The notes: a model not told the origin generated them from the letters alone. DNA of 64,000 nucleotides from Anaerorhabdus furcosa (GCF_900167375.1 NZ_FUWY01000004.1:210451-274450); one strand, 5' to 3'. Shown: positions 29,762-38,718, counted from the first letter of the stretch. Translations and numbers: made by a program.

Positions 29762-30535
29762 CTATTTTAATTGTTTCGCTTGATTATAGAGACTTCCCTT
29801 CATTACTAAAAGTAATACCACAATTTCAATAGCGATGCAACCTGAGACTGTTCCAATGATCAGTGTATTTTGTGTGTCACTTAGATGAGCAATCAAGATT
29901 CCTATATAAGCCCAAATTGTAACCATCATATAATAAGGATTTCTAAACTTCCATGCTGTTAATGAAGTAATTACTAAGCCAACAATGGTAATAATTACCA
30001 TCCATGTTTCAGGTGACTTACCAAATCCATCCCATTGAATCGACACTAAATAAACCACAATGTTCGCAATGGTTGCGATAGTAATCCATCCAGTATAGAT
30101 ACCAAAACAACTTTTAAACCATAAATCTTGATGTACTTTTTTCAATTCAAAGAGAATTGCAAGTAAGGAAACCAAGATACCTAGCATAATAATCAAAGCA
30201 ATTAAGATTTCATTCATATGCCAAAACAACATCCATATCCCATTTAAGATATTAGAGAAACTCAAGATATAACCTACTCGATTATACACTTTTGCCTCAG
30301 AATCACTGAGTTTATCCATTGTAAAGTATCGATAAACGACAACAATCAGTAAACCATAGATTAAAGTCCATATTAAAAATGTGATCGGAGCTGGGGTAAA
30401 TAAATTAGGATATAGATCAGAAATATCCTTTGTTGAATACCCATTAAACTTAAATACATTTGCATATGTATTCGCAAATAAGGTAAACAAAGTAGTAACT
30501 AAAACTAGATAACGCGATGGTATTTTTTTATTCAT
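29762..30535 (-). CDS. TspO/MBR-like multi-span membrane protein
   Basis: 257 residues with about seven to eight hydrophobic helices and scattered Trp. The segment NLFTPAPITFLIWTLIYGLL resembles the TspO/MBR-type 'tryptophan-rich' proteins annotated in Bacillota, though this protein is longer than classical five-helix TspO. Ligand and role are unknown. AGGAGGTG lies before the ATG. The neighbour downstream is the orphan IIB, possibly co-transcribed. Confidence 0.7.
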   Translation of the reverse strand: MNKKIPSRYLVLVTTLFTLFANTYANVFKFNGYSTKDISDLYPNLFTPAPITFLIWTLIYGLLIVVVYRYFTMDKLSDSEAKVYNRVGYILSFSNILNGIWMLFWHMNEILIALIIMLGILVSLLAILFELKKVHQDLWFKSCFGIYTGWITIATIANIVVYLVSIQWDGFGKSPETWMVIITIVGLVITSLTAWKFRNPYYMMVTIWAYIGILIAHLSDTQNTLIIGTVSGCIAIEIVVLLLVMKGSLYNQAKQLK

Positions 30536-30663
30536 AAAAACACCTCCTATATTTAATTACATCACTCCATTTCCAAATGTCAATTAGAACGATTTTCACA
30601 AGATGTTCAAAATACAATTTGGGTATTCTATGTTATGATAAGTATAGACGTAGGAGGTAACTT

Positions 30664-32025
30664 ATGATTTATCAAGATATAATAAATAGTCAAAGAAATT
30701 ACTTTAATTCAAATAAAACAAAGAATGTTGAATTTAGGAAAGCACAACTGCTTAAACTAAAACATATGATAAAATCCCATGAAGATGATTTATGTGAAGC
30801 TTTACGCACAGATTTAAGCAAATCAAAGACAGAATCTTATTTAACTGAAATCAGTATTGTCTATTCAGAAATCAATTCAGCACTAAAAACATTAGATCGA
30901 TTCGCTAGACCTTCATATAAAAAGATTCCCCTTCACTTAATAGGATCACTTGGCTATACACTCAAAGAGCCTTATGGAACAGTTTTAATCTTAGCTCCAT
31001 GGAACTATCCCGTACAATTAACACTTGCACCTTTAGTTGGAGCATTAGCTGCTGGTAATACTGCTATTGTAAAGAGTTCAGAAAGTAGCTTAGCAACTTC
31101 TACTTTATTACAAAAACTTCTTAACGAAACATTCCCAACAGAGGTTGTTTATTGCCTAGATCCTAAAGTAGACCCTGAATTATTATTTAAATTTAAATAT
31201 GATTATATTTTCTTTACAGGTAGTGAAAAAATTGGAAAACAAATCATGGCTCATGCCGCTAAATATTTAACTCCTGTTACACTTGAACTTGGTGGTAAGA
31301 GTCCTACTTTTGTAACCAGAAGTGCAAATATAACACAAGCAGCCAAACGTATAGTTTGGGCTAAATTATTAAATGCTGGTCAAACTTGTGTTGCTCCTGA
31401 TTATATCCTCGTAGATAAAAGTGTAAAAGATGAATTCATTGAACAAGTACTTGATCAAATTCAAAGACAATGTCCAAAAGGAGTCTTAGAAGAAACTTAT
31501 CCTTGTATGATTAATGCAAAACATTATCTTAGAATTAAGAAATTAATTGGCGAAGAAATGTATAAAACAGAAACATCCTTTGATGACAATACGCGTAAAA
31601 TTGGTCTTACCCTCTTTACACACGCAACTTTCAATAGTCCTATAATGAAAGAAGAAATATTTGGTCCAATTCTCCCTATCATTGAATATGATGAAATTGG
31701 TGAGGTAATTGAAATAGTCAAATCAAAAGCTAAACCGTTAGCTTGCTACATCTTTAGTAAGAACAAAGAAGTATCTAAACGAATCATTGAAGAAGTATCC
31801 TTTGGTGGAGGATGTATCAATGATTGTGTTATGCATCTTGCAAATCACCATTTACCTTTTGGTGGTGTTGGACAAAGTGGTATGGGAAGTTATCACGGAA
31901 AATATAGTCTTGAAACATTCTCCCATACAAAATCAATTCAAAACAATACCTACTTAATTGACTTACCATTGCGTTATAGCAAGCAAGATAAAACACTAAA
32001 TATAATTCGAAAAATAATGAAGTAA
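30664..32025 (+). CDS. Aldehyde dehydrogenase (class 3-like)
   Basis: 453 residues, the short ALDH form without N-terminal extension. Motifs: APWNYPVQLTLAPLVGALAAGN for cofactor binding, LELGGKSP with the general-base Glu, and AGQTCVAPDYILV with the catalytic Cys. LPFGGVGQSGMGSYHG near the C-terminus is typical of ALDH3 and coniferyl/benzaldehyde dehydrogenases. It oxidises aldehydes with NAD(P). AGGAGG sits before the ATG and a strong terminator follows, so it is a single-gene unit. Confidence 0.93.
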   Translation: MIYQDIINSQRNYFNSNKTKNVEFRKAQLLKLKHMIKSHEDDLCEALRTDLSKSKTESYLTEISIVYSEINSALKTLDRFARPSYKKIPLHLIGSLGYTLKEPYGTVLILAPWNYPVQLTLAPLVGALAAGNTAIVKSSESSLATSTLLQKLLNETFPTEVVYCLDPKVDPELLFKFKYDYIFFTGSEKIGKQIMAHAAKYLTPVTLELGGKSPTFVTRSANITQAAKRIVWAKLLNAGQTCVAPDYILVDKSVKDEFIEQVLDQIQRQCPKGVLEETYPCMINAKHYLRIKKLIGEEMYKTETSFDDNTRKIGLTLFTHATFNSPIMKEEIFGPILPIIEYDEIGEVIEIVKSKAKPLACYIFSKNKEVSKRIIEEVSFGGGCINDCVMHLANHHLPFGGVGQSGMGSYHGKYSLETFSHTKSIQNNTYLIDLPLRYSKQDKTLNIIRKIMK

Positions 32026-32036
32026 ACTACATAAAT

Positions 32037-32075
32037 ATGGCACCTCAAACAAACACAATTTGAGGTGCCATTTTA
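32037..32075 (+). terminator. Terminator after aldehyde dehydrogenase
   Basis: ATGGCACCTCAAA (32037-32049) pairs perfectly with 32059-32071, loop of 9, followed by TTTTACTTGTT. Confidence 0.88.
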
Positions 32076-32118
32076 CTTGTTATTCAATCTCTGAATAATC
32101 CAAATCAAATTTTAGTAA

Positions 32119-32532
32119 TTAGCTTCTATAAGTATATTTTCTTGAAAACAATACAATCCAGTAATAGATTACTGTTAAAACAATACCTATAGCAAATAAA
32201 ACATAGGATAGAATTGAATTCAAGTAGTAAACTTCCACATAATAACTTATAATACTTATCAATACACCTATAATTATAGCTCCATATAATTTCGAAATTC
32301 TAGAATCAAAATATTTCATTGGAATAAATAACGAAGCGATTTCTATCGCTTTGAGAGTAAAATATAACGCAGGATCAGAGTGATATTTTCTGATAAAAAA
32401 TAAATCATTCAAATATGTCCAATTGGCTTTTGCAGGATATCCATCAGAAATATAAAATAATAAACAAAGTATAGATACTCCAAAAACAACAAAAATAGCA
32501 CTTAAAAATATTTTGTATTTTACCTCTTCCAA
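32119..32532 (-). CDS. Small membrane protein with TTG start
   Basis: 137 residues with four predicted membrane helices and a basic tail (SRKYTYRS). No family recognised. The only start that fits is TTG at 32532, with GAGG 9 nt upstream. It stands alone between a terminator and a 364-bp gene-poor stretch. Confidence 0.55.
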   Translation of the reverse strand: MEEVKYKIFLSAIFVVFGVSILCLLFYISDGYPAKANWTYLNDLFFIRKYHSDPALYFTLKAIEIASLFIPMKYFDSRISKLYGAIIIGVLISIISYYVEVYYLNSILSYVLFAIGIVLTVIYYWIVLFSRKYTYRS

Positions 32533-32896
32533 TAATTTATCCTCATTTCATATATTACTCTATTCTGGTCTTGGTGTCATACCAACATAAATTGCAATTC
32601 TTATCGCTATTTTTTCATCACCAATTTTAAATAGATCTAGCTAAAATTATAATTATTACTTATAGTTCGTAATTAAAAATGTACTGCTTTATGATTACAT
32701 AATATCTCTTTTCATTTTTATATTCAATAGTAGAGGTTATTAATTCCATTTCCTTTAAACGATTATAAAAATAAAGATGAATCATGTAATGTTTTACTTT
32801 CATCTTGAAATTTTCTTAAATTACATATTCTATATTATTTATCAGCAAGTAAAATAAAAGCATGAAATAGATTTTACTCTATGTCATGCTAATTTT
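32533..32896. other. 364-bp gene-poor stretch
   Basis: AT-rich, with one minus-strand 47-codon ORF at 32660-32803 (MKVKHYMIHLYFYNRLKEME...) that has no good RBS and looks more like a chance ORF or remnant, and the purC terminator at its right end. Nothing else was recognised. Confidence 0.4.
32848..32890 (-). terminator. purC terminator
   Basis: AGCATGA.ATAGA pairs with TCTAT.TCATGCT (32859-32890) with one mismatch and a 6-nt loop, followed on the minus strand by TTTTATTTT. Confidence 0.85.
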
Positions 32897-33580
32897 TTAT
32901 TTTTCAAGAATAATTGATGTCAATTCGATTGGTTCAACAATTTTACCATCTTTGTAGACACGCATATTACCGCTTGCGATTTCATCAATCAAGATAACTT
33001 CATTGTTGTTATAGCCAAACTCAAATTTGATATCATATAAATCTAACCCTTTTTTCATTAAGTCTTCTGCAACAATCTTTGTGATTTCAAGAGTTTGTTT
33101 TTTCATGCTATCATACATTTCTTCACTCATTACACCTAATAATGCTAATGCATCTTTTGTAATTAGTGGATCTCCCTTTTCATCATCTTTCAATGTTGTT
33201 TCTACATAACCATTTGGGATTCTAGTTCCATCTTCAATATAAGCACCATAGCGACGAATGAAACTTCCTGTCGCAACAAGTCTACAAATTACTTCTAATC
33301 CTTTACCAAATACCGTAGCAGGTAAAACTTCCATTGTAGCTTCTTCTACATTTGCACTCACATAATGAGTCTTGATTCCTTTTTCTTTTAGTATTTCAAA
33401 GAAATGGATAGATGTTTCAAGATTTGCTTTTCCAATACCATCGATTGTTAATCCTACTGTATTTTCTCCTGGATCAAATACGCCATCTTTTCCTGTGCAA
33501 TCATCTTTAAACTTCAATAGCACATTTCCATTGTCTAAAGAATAAACATCTTTAGTTTTCCCTTCGTAAACTTTTTTCAT
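32897..33580 (-). CDS. purC: SAICAR synthetase
   Basis: Joins CAIR and aspartate with ATP in de novo purine synthesis. 227 residues, the normal bacterial length. Signatures: [20 protein letters not shown] at the N-terminus, [21 protein letters not shown], and [12 protein letters not shown] near the end. GGAGG is 9 nt before the ATG. It is alone: no other pur gene is next to it and it has its own terminator and promoter. Confidence 0.96.
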   Translation of the reverse strand: MKKVYEGKTKDVYSLDNGNVLLKFKDDCTGKDGVFDPGENTVGLTIDGIGKANLETSIHFFEILKEKGIKTHYVSANVEEATMEVLPATVFGKGLEVICRLVATGSFIRRYGAYIEDGTRIPNGYVETTLKDDEKGDPLITKDALALLGVMSEEMYDSMKKQTLEITKIVAEDLMKKGLDLYDIKFEFGYNNNEVILIDEIASGNMRVYKDGKIVEPIELTSIILEK

Positions 33581-33598
33581 TAACCTTTTCCTCCATGT

Positions 33599-33627
33599 TT
33601 AGGGTGCCCTAAAACGTTATTATTATA
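33599..33627 (-). promoter_or_regulatory. purC promoter with palindromic operator
   Basis: TATAAT at 33622-33627 (minus) lies 36 bp before the ATG. Directly downstream, TTAGGG-TG-CCCTAA (33599-33612) is a perfect 6+6 inverted repeat over the predicted transcription start, a good place for a repressor. It does not match the PurR PurBox. The -35 box is poor. Confidence 0.5.
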
Positions 33628-33697
33628 GCACGCACGTTACATCATGAAAATATTTTTTTCATGTATCCTTCGTTTATTTATTCAAATATCAAATTCA

Positions 33698-33727
33698 AAT
33701 AAAAAGCTAATCAATTCATTGACTAAC
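33698..33727 (-). terminator. Terminator of the small operon ending at 33723
   Basis: GTTAGTCAAT (33718-33727) pairs with ATTGATTAGC (33706-33715), 2-nt loop, followed by TTTTTATTT on the minus strand; the stem begins at the gene's final codons. Confidence 0.7.
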
Positions 33728-34313
33728 TTTTACTAAACTGTACCTCTATCATAGCTAACTGCCCTGTATTATACTTTTGTGTCTTTAAATCTTTACGTTC
33801 TAACAAATAGAAATCAACTGCTTCCCACAAAGCGAATGTACCTGCAATGGACAAAAATTCCATAAAGATGTTACCTAAATTTGCTAGTTGCAATGAGAAA
33901 TAAATACCTAACAATACAACACCAACAACGGTTAGGGCAATTACCTTAATTTTATTTATCTTTAAATCTAGGATTTTATCTCTTAATTCAACACTATAGC
34001 GCTCAACAATTAGCTTTTGGATTAATTCCTGTTCACTTTTGGTAAACTCTCGATTGCAAAATCGAACAATGATTGGATACTTAACCGGAACTGGATAACT
34101 CTTTCGTTCTATAAATGCATACAACTCTTCATTCATTTCTATTTGATTACCATAGGACAGTGGATCAAACAATTCCAATTGGCTTGCATCAACATAGATT
34201 ATTGCCTTATCATCTTCTAAATATTCTTGATAAATATATTGGTTTAAATCTGGCATTTCTTTCTCAAACTTTTTAAGTTTTGTTAGAAATGTTTTTATTT
34301 CATCTTTTGCCAT
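33723..34313 (-). CDS. Conserved-looking membrane-associated protein of unknown function
   Basis: 196 residues: soluble N-terminal ~115 residues, then two adjacent hydrophobic helices (VIALTVVGVVLLGIYFSL and IFMEFLSIAGTFALW), then a charged tail. No family recognised. It starts 1 bp after the stop of the rhodanese lipoprotein gene, and closes the row of genes running from 35800 down. Confidence 0.65.
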   Translation of the reverse strand: MAKDEIKTFLTKLKKFEKEMPDLNQYIYQEYLEDDKAIIYVDASQLELFDPLSYGNQIEMNEELYAFIERKSYPVPVKYPIIVRFCNREFTKSEQELIQKLIVERYSVELRDKILDLKINKIKVIALTVVGVVLLGIYFSLQLANLGNIFMEFLSIAGTFALWEAVDFYLLERKDLKTQKYNTGQLAMIEVQFSKS

Positions 34314-34314
34314 A

Positions 34315-34689
34315 TTATTTAACTAATCCATAGCTCCAATTGTTTACACCACCAAAATCAAAGACATGGCTAAAGCCAAGTTTTACTAATTCATTGGATG
34401 CTGTTTTACTACGATTACCGCTACGACAATAAACAAGAATTGTATCTTCCTTATTTAGTTCATTACTTCTTGTTCTAATTTCATCCAAGGGTATATTAAT
34501 TGCACCTTCAATATGACCTTCTTGAAATTCTTCAACTGTTCTTACATCTAAAATAATAACCTTTTCTTCTTGCATCATTTTATATGCTTCCTTTGAATTA
34601 ATTGTTTTATACCCATCACCACCTGAACATGATGATAGAAATCCAAGGGATAGTGCAATAAGCATCGTTTTAAATAATGAACGTTTCAT
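34315..34689 (-). CDS. Rhodanese-domain lipoprotein
   Basis: 124 residues. Lipoprotein signal MKRSLFKTMLIALSLGFLSSC with lipobox Cys21, then one rhodanese domain (VIILDVRTVEEFQEGHIEGA, active-site loop VYCRSGNRS with the catalytic Cys). It would work at the outer face of the membrane in sulphane-sulphur transfer or thiol redox. The start at 34689 overlaps the nitroreductase end by 20 bp; the ORF extends to 34737 but that would hide the signal peptide. AAAAGG precedes the ATG. Confidence 0.85.
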   Translation of the reverse strand: MKRSLFKTMLIALSLGFLSSCSGGDGYKTINSKEAYKMMQEEKVIILDVRTVEEFQEGHIEGAINIPLDEIRTRSNELNKEDTILVYCRSGNRSKTASNELVKLGFSHVFDFGGVNNWSYGLVK

Positions 34690-35179
34690 AATGAACCTTT
34701 TCTTCTTCGTAACGATTGTCAACTTCTCTTTCTTCATCTGGATGACCTATTGATATACACGCAATTGGAAGAATAGGAGAAGGCAATTTGAATTCAGTTT
34801 GATAAAATTCTTTCATTTCATCAATTTTAACACCTAACCAAACGGCTCCTAACCCAAGTTCATGAGCTGCCAGTAAAATATTCTCAACTGCAGCTGAACA
34901 ATCATTAATTAAATAGTCACGTTCAAGTAACTCACTATCACCACACACTAAGATTGCCATGGGTGCTGATGCAAGCATTTTATAGTATTTACCAAATTCA
35001 GCTAATTTATTTAATTTTTCACGATCTTGAATGACTACAAAATGCCATGGTCTTCTGTTTCTTGCTGATGGTGCACAAAAACCTGCTTCAAGTAATGCAT
35101 GAATCATTTCTTTGCTTACTAATTCATTTGTATATTTACGTATACTTCTTCTTGTTTTGATTGCATCTAATGTATTCAT
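34670..35179 (-). CDS. Nitroreductase-family FMN flavoprotein
   Basis: 169 residues. RRSIRKYTN near the N-terminus binds FMN phosphate, followed by EAGFCAPSARNRRPWHFVVI and the late ELGLGAVWLGV segment, all typical of small NADH/FMN nitroreductases. It is likely to reduce quinones, nitro groups or flavins. The ATG overlaps the upstream stop by 4 bp (ATGA). Confidence 0.93.
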   Translation of the reverse strand: MNTLDAIKTRRSIRKYTNELVSKEMIHALLEAGFCAPSARNRRPWHFVVIQDREKLNKLAEFGKYYKMLASAPMAILVCGDSELLERDYLINDCSAAVENILLAAHELGLGAVWLGVKIDEMKEFYQTEFKLPSPILPIACISIGHPDEEREVDNRYEEEKVHYETFII

Positions 35180-35529
35180 ACTAAATCAATCCATTCCTTT
35201 TCTTTAAATCCTACTAACACTTTGTCCTCTGTGATAACAATAGGTCTTTTCACTAACATACCATCAGTCGCAAGCAATTGAATTTGTTCTTCATCACTCA
35301 TTGTAGGTAACTTTTTAGTTAATTCCAGCTCACGATATAACATTCCACTTGTATTAAAGAATCGCTTAATTGGATATCCACTTTTCTTAATCCATGCTTT
35401 TAATTCTTTTTCTGTTGGATGTTCAAGTTTAATATCTCTAAATTCATAATCGATATTTCTTGCATCTAACCACGCTCTTGCTTTTTGACATGTTGTACAT
35501 TTTGGATAACAGATAAATTTCATTTTCAT
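35176..35529 (-). CDS. ArsC/Spx-family thioredoxin-fold protein
   Basis: 117 residues with the redox motif CTTC near residue 12 (YPKCTTCQKARAWLD), GYPIKRFFNTSG and the late GMLVKRPIVI strand that includes the conserved cis-Pro. The Arg needed for arsenate reductase and the Gly for Spx-RNA polymerase binding cannot be separated with certainty; YffB/Spx-like redox function is most likely. GGAG is 9 nt before the ATG. 1-bp gap to the DUF1905 gene and 4-bp overlap with the nitroreductase gene. Confidence 0.88.
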   Translation of the reverse strand: MKMKFICYPKCTTCQKARAWLDARNIDYEFRDIKLEHPTEKELKAWIKKSGYPIKRFFNTSGMLYRELELTKKLPTMSDEEQIQLLATDGMLVKRPIVITEDKVLVGFKEKEWIDLV

Positions 35530-35530
35530 T

Positions 35531-35800
35531 TTATTCTCGCTCCTTTATTGTTACGCTTATTGTATCTCCTGCTTGTTTATTAATTTTAGCACGAATTTCT
35601 TTTCGAATGCCAATGATATGTCCTGGTGTTTTCATTCTTACTAAACTACCATCATAAGATTCGCCATCAAAGGTTGCATGCACTTTAACTCTTCCTTTAC
35701 CAAATTCAGTTTTCACATCATATGGAAATTCTATGTATGCACCATCAATATCAGGAACTTTTTGTATAACTGCATCAAATTGATATTGTTTTGAATTCAT
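35531..35800 (-). CDS. DUF1905 small protein
   Basis: 89-residue beta-rich protein matching DUF1905: IEFPYDVKTEFGKGRVKVHATFDG then GHIIGIRKEIRAKINKQAGD. Biochemical role not established. AGAGGG lies before the ATG. First gene of a tight five-gene row (DUF1905, ArsC-like, nitroreductase, rhodanese lipoprotein, membrane protein) that looks like a redox stress operon. Confidence 0.85.
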   Translation of the reverse strand: MNSKQYQFDAVIQKVPDIDGAYIEFPYDVKTEFGKGRVKVHATFDGESYDGSLVRMKTPGHIIGIRKEIRAKINKQAGDTISVTIKERE

Positions 35801-35861
35801 AATTAACCCTCTTTCATTCTTATTATATGTTATTCTATTTAATTTTGTTCAATCATGCATT

Positions 35862-35883
35862 AGAAAAAGCGGTTTCCCGCTTT
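35862..35883 (-). terminator. Terminator of the blaI/M56-M23 operon
   Basis: AAAGCGG pairs with CCGCTTT (35866-35883) around a 4-nt loop, followed on the minus strand by TTTTCTAAT; it overlaps the stop codon region of the M56-M23 gene. Confidence 0.85.
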
Positions 35884-37264
35884 ATTGAATTAATTCAAGG
35901 GTGTTACTTAATTTATTACCATCACTATCCATAATAGCGAAGTGCAAATGTTCACCTGATGCTTGTCCAGTCATTCCTGTTACACCAATGACATCGCCTT
36001 GCTTCACTGAATCTCCTTCTTTTAATGATGACTCATTCTTCATTTGTCCATAGAATGATTTCGAATCACCATGATCAATAACTATGTAATTACCTGTCGA
36101 TTTGTCAAATCCAACTTCTTCAACACTACCTTCTGCAATAGCGTAAATGTCAGCGTTTTTATTACTTGGATCTTTGATATCAATCGCATCATGCCCAGCG
36201 TAACATCCCCAACCACATGTTACTTCAAAATTCTTTAAAGGTGCAATATAACTTACTTCTTTATTTTCTGTTTCAGCACTAGGGGTAGTTGATGGTTCAG
36301 TCGTTGGTGTAGTGCTTACTTCTGGTGTTGGTGTTACTTCAATTGTTGGTGTTGGTGAAGGCTTTGATTCTTTAGTTGGATTGCTTAATAGAGGTATAAT
36401 TAATAAACCTCCTATTAAAAGACAAGCCAGTAATACCCAAAAACTTGGTTTTTTATAATTTAACATATGTTTAATTCTCTCTTTCGTATTAGATTCGCTA
36501 AATGAGACAACCATGATATATGGATTAATCGCAAATTCTAGTAAGGTCATTCCAAATGATTGCTTACACTTATCACCAAGGCGACGAATTACTTTTTCAT
36601 CACAAGAATATTCCATATCTTTGCTCATGACATAGAAACTAAGCCAAACAAACGGATTAAACCAGTGAATCATGGTAACAATCAAAGCAATTGATTTGAT
36701 GAGTGTATCTTTTCTTTCAACATGAATAATTTCATGGGCAAGAATAATTTGCTTTTGTCGTTTATTTAAATTAAGAGGTATATATATTTTAGGTTTAAAT
36801 ATTCCAAATACAAATGGCATTGAGATGGATTCTGATTCATAGATGTTATCCACCATCTTTATTGAATACTTCAATGTTTTCTTAATTTTGATATAGCAAA
36901 CTATTGTATATAGAATTAAGCCTAACATTCCACAAATCCATACAATCGATAAAATATCTAGTAATGAAATTGAGTGGCTTGCAACAATTGTTTCTGTCAT
37001 TGTACCTTTGATTACTTCTACAGTTACTGGTATGTCCTCAACGATTCGATCTGATAGTGTTGAAGGTACACTTAAAATACTCGCTTTACTTTCAAATGTT
37101 ATTGGAAAGATTAAGCGAATTAATACAAATAACCAAAGAGAGTAACTGAATATTTTAGGGGCTTTTCTAAATAACAATCGAACCACTAATACAACTAGTA
37201 TTACAACACTAGCGCCAATAGACATAGAGACTATTGTTTTAAATAGTGATGTTATTGTTTCCAA
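35882..37264 (-). CDS. BlaR1-like M56 peptidase fused to an M23 peptidase domain
   Basis: 460 residues. N-terminal membrane domain of about four helices with the M56 zinc motif HEIIH at 177-181 (LAHEIIHVERKD) and the downstream NPFVWLSFYVMSKDMEYSCDEKV, as in BlaR1/MecR1. A further helix near 280-295 leads to a Pro/Thr/Ser-rich linker, then an extracellular M23 domain (YAGHDAIDI, GHLHF-like GEHLHFAI). BlaR1 normally carries a penicillin-binding domain there; here a LytM-like endopeptidase fold replaces it. blaI lies 12 bp upstream, so it is a signal-transducing pair. Confidence 0.88.
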   Translation of the reverse strand: METITSLFKTIVSMSIGASVVILVVLVVRLLFRKAPKIFSYSLWLFVLIRLIFPITFESKASILSVPSTLSDRIVEDIPVTVEVIKGTMTETIVASHSISLLDILSIVWICGMLGLILYTIVCYIKIKKTLKYSIKMVDNIYESESISMPFVFGIFKPKIYIPLNLNKRQKQIILAHEIIHVERKDTLIKSIALIVTMIHWFNPFVWLSFYVMSKDMEYSCDEKVIRRLGDKCKQSFGMTLLEFAINPYIMVVSFSESNTKERIKHMLNYKKPSFWVLLACLLIGGLLIIPLLSNPTKESKPSPTPTIEVTPTPEVSTTPTTEPSTTPSAETENKEVSYIAPLKNFEVTCGWGCYAGHDAIDIKDPSNKNADIYAIAEGSVEEVGFDKSTGNYIVIDHGDSKSFYGQMKNESSLKEGDSVKQGDVIGVTGMTGQASGEHLHFAIMDSDGNKLSNTLELIQ

Positions 37265-37276
37265 CTAAAATCACCT

Positions 37277-37627
37277 CTATTCTTTGTAGTTATCAATTAA
37301 TTTCTTTAAATCATCTACTTCTTTCTTAGATAACTTCTTATCTGATAAGAATGCAGTTACAAACTTAGGTAATGATCCTGAGAATGTATTTTCAATTACA
37401 TCTTCACTTTCAACCTTTTGAATTTCTTCCCTTTTCACAAGAGCAGATACCATTGAATTATTATTCTTTACAGCACCTTTTTCTTGTAGACGTTTTAAGA
37501 AAGTGTACGTAGTTGATTTCTTCCAATCAAAAATATCAGCACAAATTGATACTAATTCTCCTGACGGAATAGGTTCATTATCCCAAATCAATGCCATGAA
37601 CCGAATTTCAGTACTTGTAAGTTTCAT
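37277..37627 (-). CDS. BlaI/MecI-family repressor
   Basis: 116 residues. Winged-helix N-terminus (KLTSTEIRFMALIWDNEPIPSGEL, then DWKKSTTYTFLKRLQEKGAV) and a C-terminal dimerisation/cleavage region. BlaI-type repressors are removed by their partner M56 peptidase, encoded next door. It probably represses its own operon through the dyad at 37641-37656. Confidence 0.93.
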   Translation of the reverse strand: MKLTSTEIRFMALIWDNEPIPSGELVSICADIFDWKKSTTYTFLKRLQEKGAVKNNNSMVSALVKREEIQKVESEDVIENTFSGSLPKFVTAFLSDKKLSKKEVDDLKKLIDNYKE

Positions 37628-37640
37628 TTTACCACCTCGA

Positions 37641-37661
37641 GTCTACCAACGTAGTCTTATA
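37641..37661 (-). promoter_or_regulatory. BlaI-type operator and -10 of the blaI promoter
   Basis: On the minus strand TATAAG (37656-37661) is followed by GACTAC-GTTG-GTAGAC (37641-37656), an inverted repeat with one mismatch. BlaI/MecI operators are built on TACTACA/TGTAGTA, so the ACTAC..GTAG core fits autoregulation. The -35 is weak. Confidence 0.55.
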
Positions 37662-37844
37662 CACATGAAGTTTATCCCATTGTTTCCTCTTTGTCAATAA
37701 TCAAATACTAGATAAATCCTTTTCTTTATTCATTACTATTCAAAATGTCATAAATTCTTAAGTATTTATCATTCTTTCTATATATACATCACTAATTGTT
37801 CGTACTAAAATAGAACTATTATTCAAACTTAGAAAGGGGCATCT

Positions 37845-38684
37845 ATGAAACGACTACGCCAAATTTTTCTTATGATGTTAGTTCTATTACTATGTGGATT
37901 AGGTATTCTATTTTATTCATATAAAATAGAACCAGCATCTCTTGTGATTAATCAAATCGATCTGGATATCTCATCCCTCAATGAGAAACTTGTTATTGTG
38001 CAGTTATCTGATATTGAAATCAGTAAAAACTATAAACCGAATAATTTGAAAAATGTTGTAGAGAAAGTAAATCGATTGAATCCTGATCTTATTGTATTTA
38101 CTGGTGATTTATTTAGTAATTATGCATTGTATAAGCCAACAACAGAAGTAATCACCTACTTAAGTCAACTCGATGCATCTTTAGGAAAATACGCAATCTT
38201 TGGAAATAATGATCATGGTGGTGGTGCCGTTCGTCAATATGAAAATATAATGAATCAGTCTGGATTTATTGTGTTAAAAAACGAAAGTCAAACCATTCAG
38301 TTGGCTTCTGGAGAAACGATTTATATGACAGGTTTAGATGATGATTTGTTAGGTAATTCAAATATTGTAGATGCTTTTGTAAATTATGATAAGCAATCCT
38401 CTCTTAATTTATTACTTATTCATGAACCCTATTTAATCGATCATTTATTAGATTATCCCTATGACCTTGCGTTATCTGGTCATACCCATGGTGGGCAAAT
38501 TGATTTTCCTTTCATTGATACTTCTTTATTATTAAGTCCTCTTGAAAATAAATATTTATCTGGACTCTATTCCTTTGATAACCAAAGACAAACAACTCTT
38601 TATGTCAATCATGGTCTTGGTACATCTCGTCTTCCTCTACGCTTTATGGTGCCCCCAGAAATAACTATTTTTACATTGCATTAA
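37845..38684 (+). CDS. Membrane-anchored metallophosphoesterase (YkuE-like)
   Basis: 279 residues. N-terminal membrane anchor, then a calcineurin-like phosphoesterase: IVQLSDIEIS (53-60), FTGDLFS, GNNDHGG, and SGHTHGGQIDFPF. In most relatives the first motif is SDLH; here the His is Glu58, so one metal ligand is changed. The family cleaves phosphodiesters or lipid phosphates (e.g. UDP-diacylglucosamine). An AGAAAGGGG site precedes the ATG. Terminates at a shared hairpin. Confidence 0.87.
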   Translation: MKRLRQIFLMMLVLLLCGLGILFYSYKIEPASLVINQIDLDISSLNEKLVIVQLSDIEISKNYKPNNLKNVVEKVNRLNPDLIVFTGDLFSNYALYKPTTEVITYLSQLDASLGKYAIFGNNDHGGGAVRQYENIMNQSGFIVLKNESQTIQLASGETIYMTGLDDDLLGNSNIVDAFVNYDKQSSLNLLLIHEPYLIDHLLDYPYDLALSGHTHGGQIDFPFIDTSLLLSPLENKYLSGLYSFDNQRQTTLYVNHGLGTSRLPLRFMVPPEITIFTLH

Positions 38685-38718
38685 TATGGATTCCCAATTC
38701 CATCGAGTCCATAAAGAA

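Noticed and set aside
29749..29850. Second sigma-54 promoter before the orphan IIB
   Set aside because: No TGGC-N..-TTGC pair with right spacing was found on the minus strand.
32660..32803. 47-codon minus-strand ORF as a gene
   Set aside because: No acceptable RBS and composition typical of AT-rich chance ORFs; mentioned only in the gap description.
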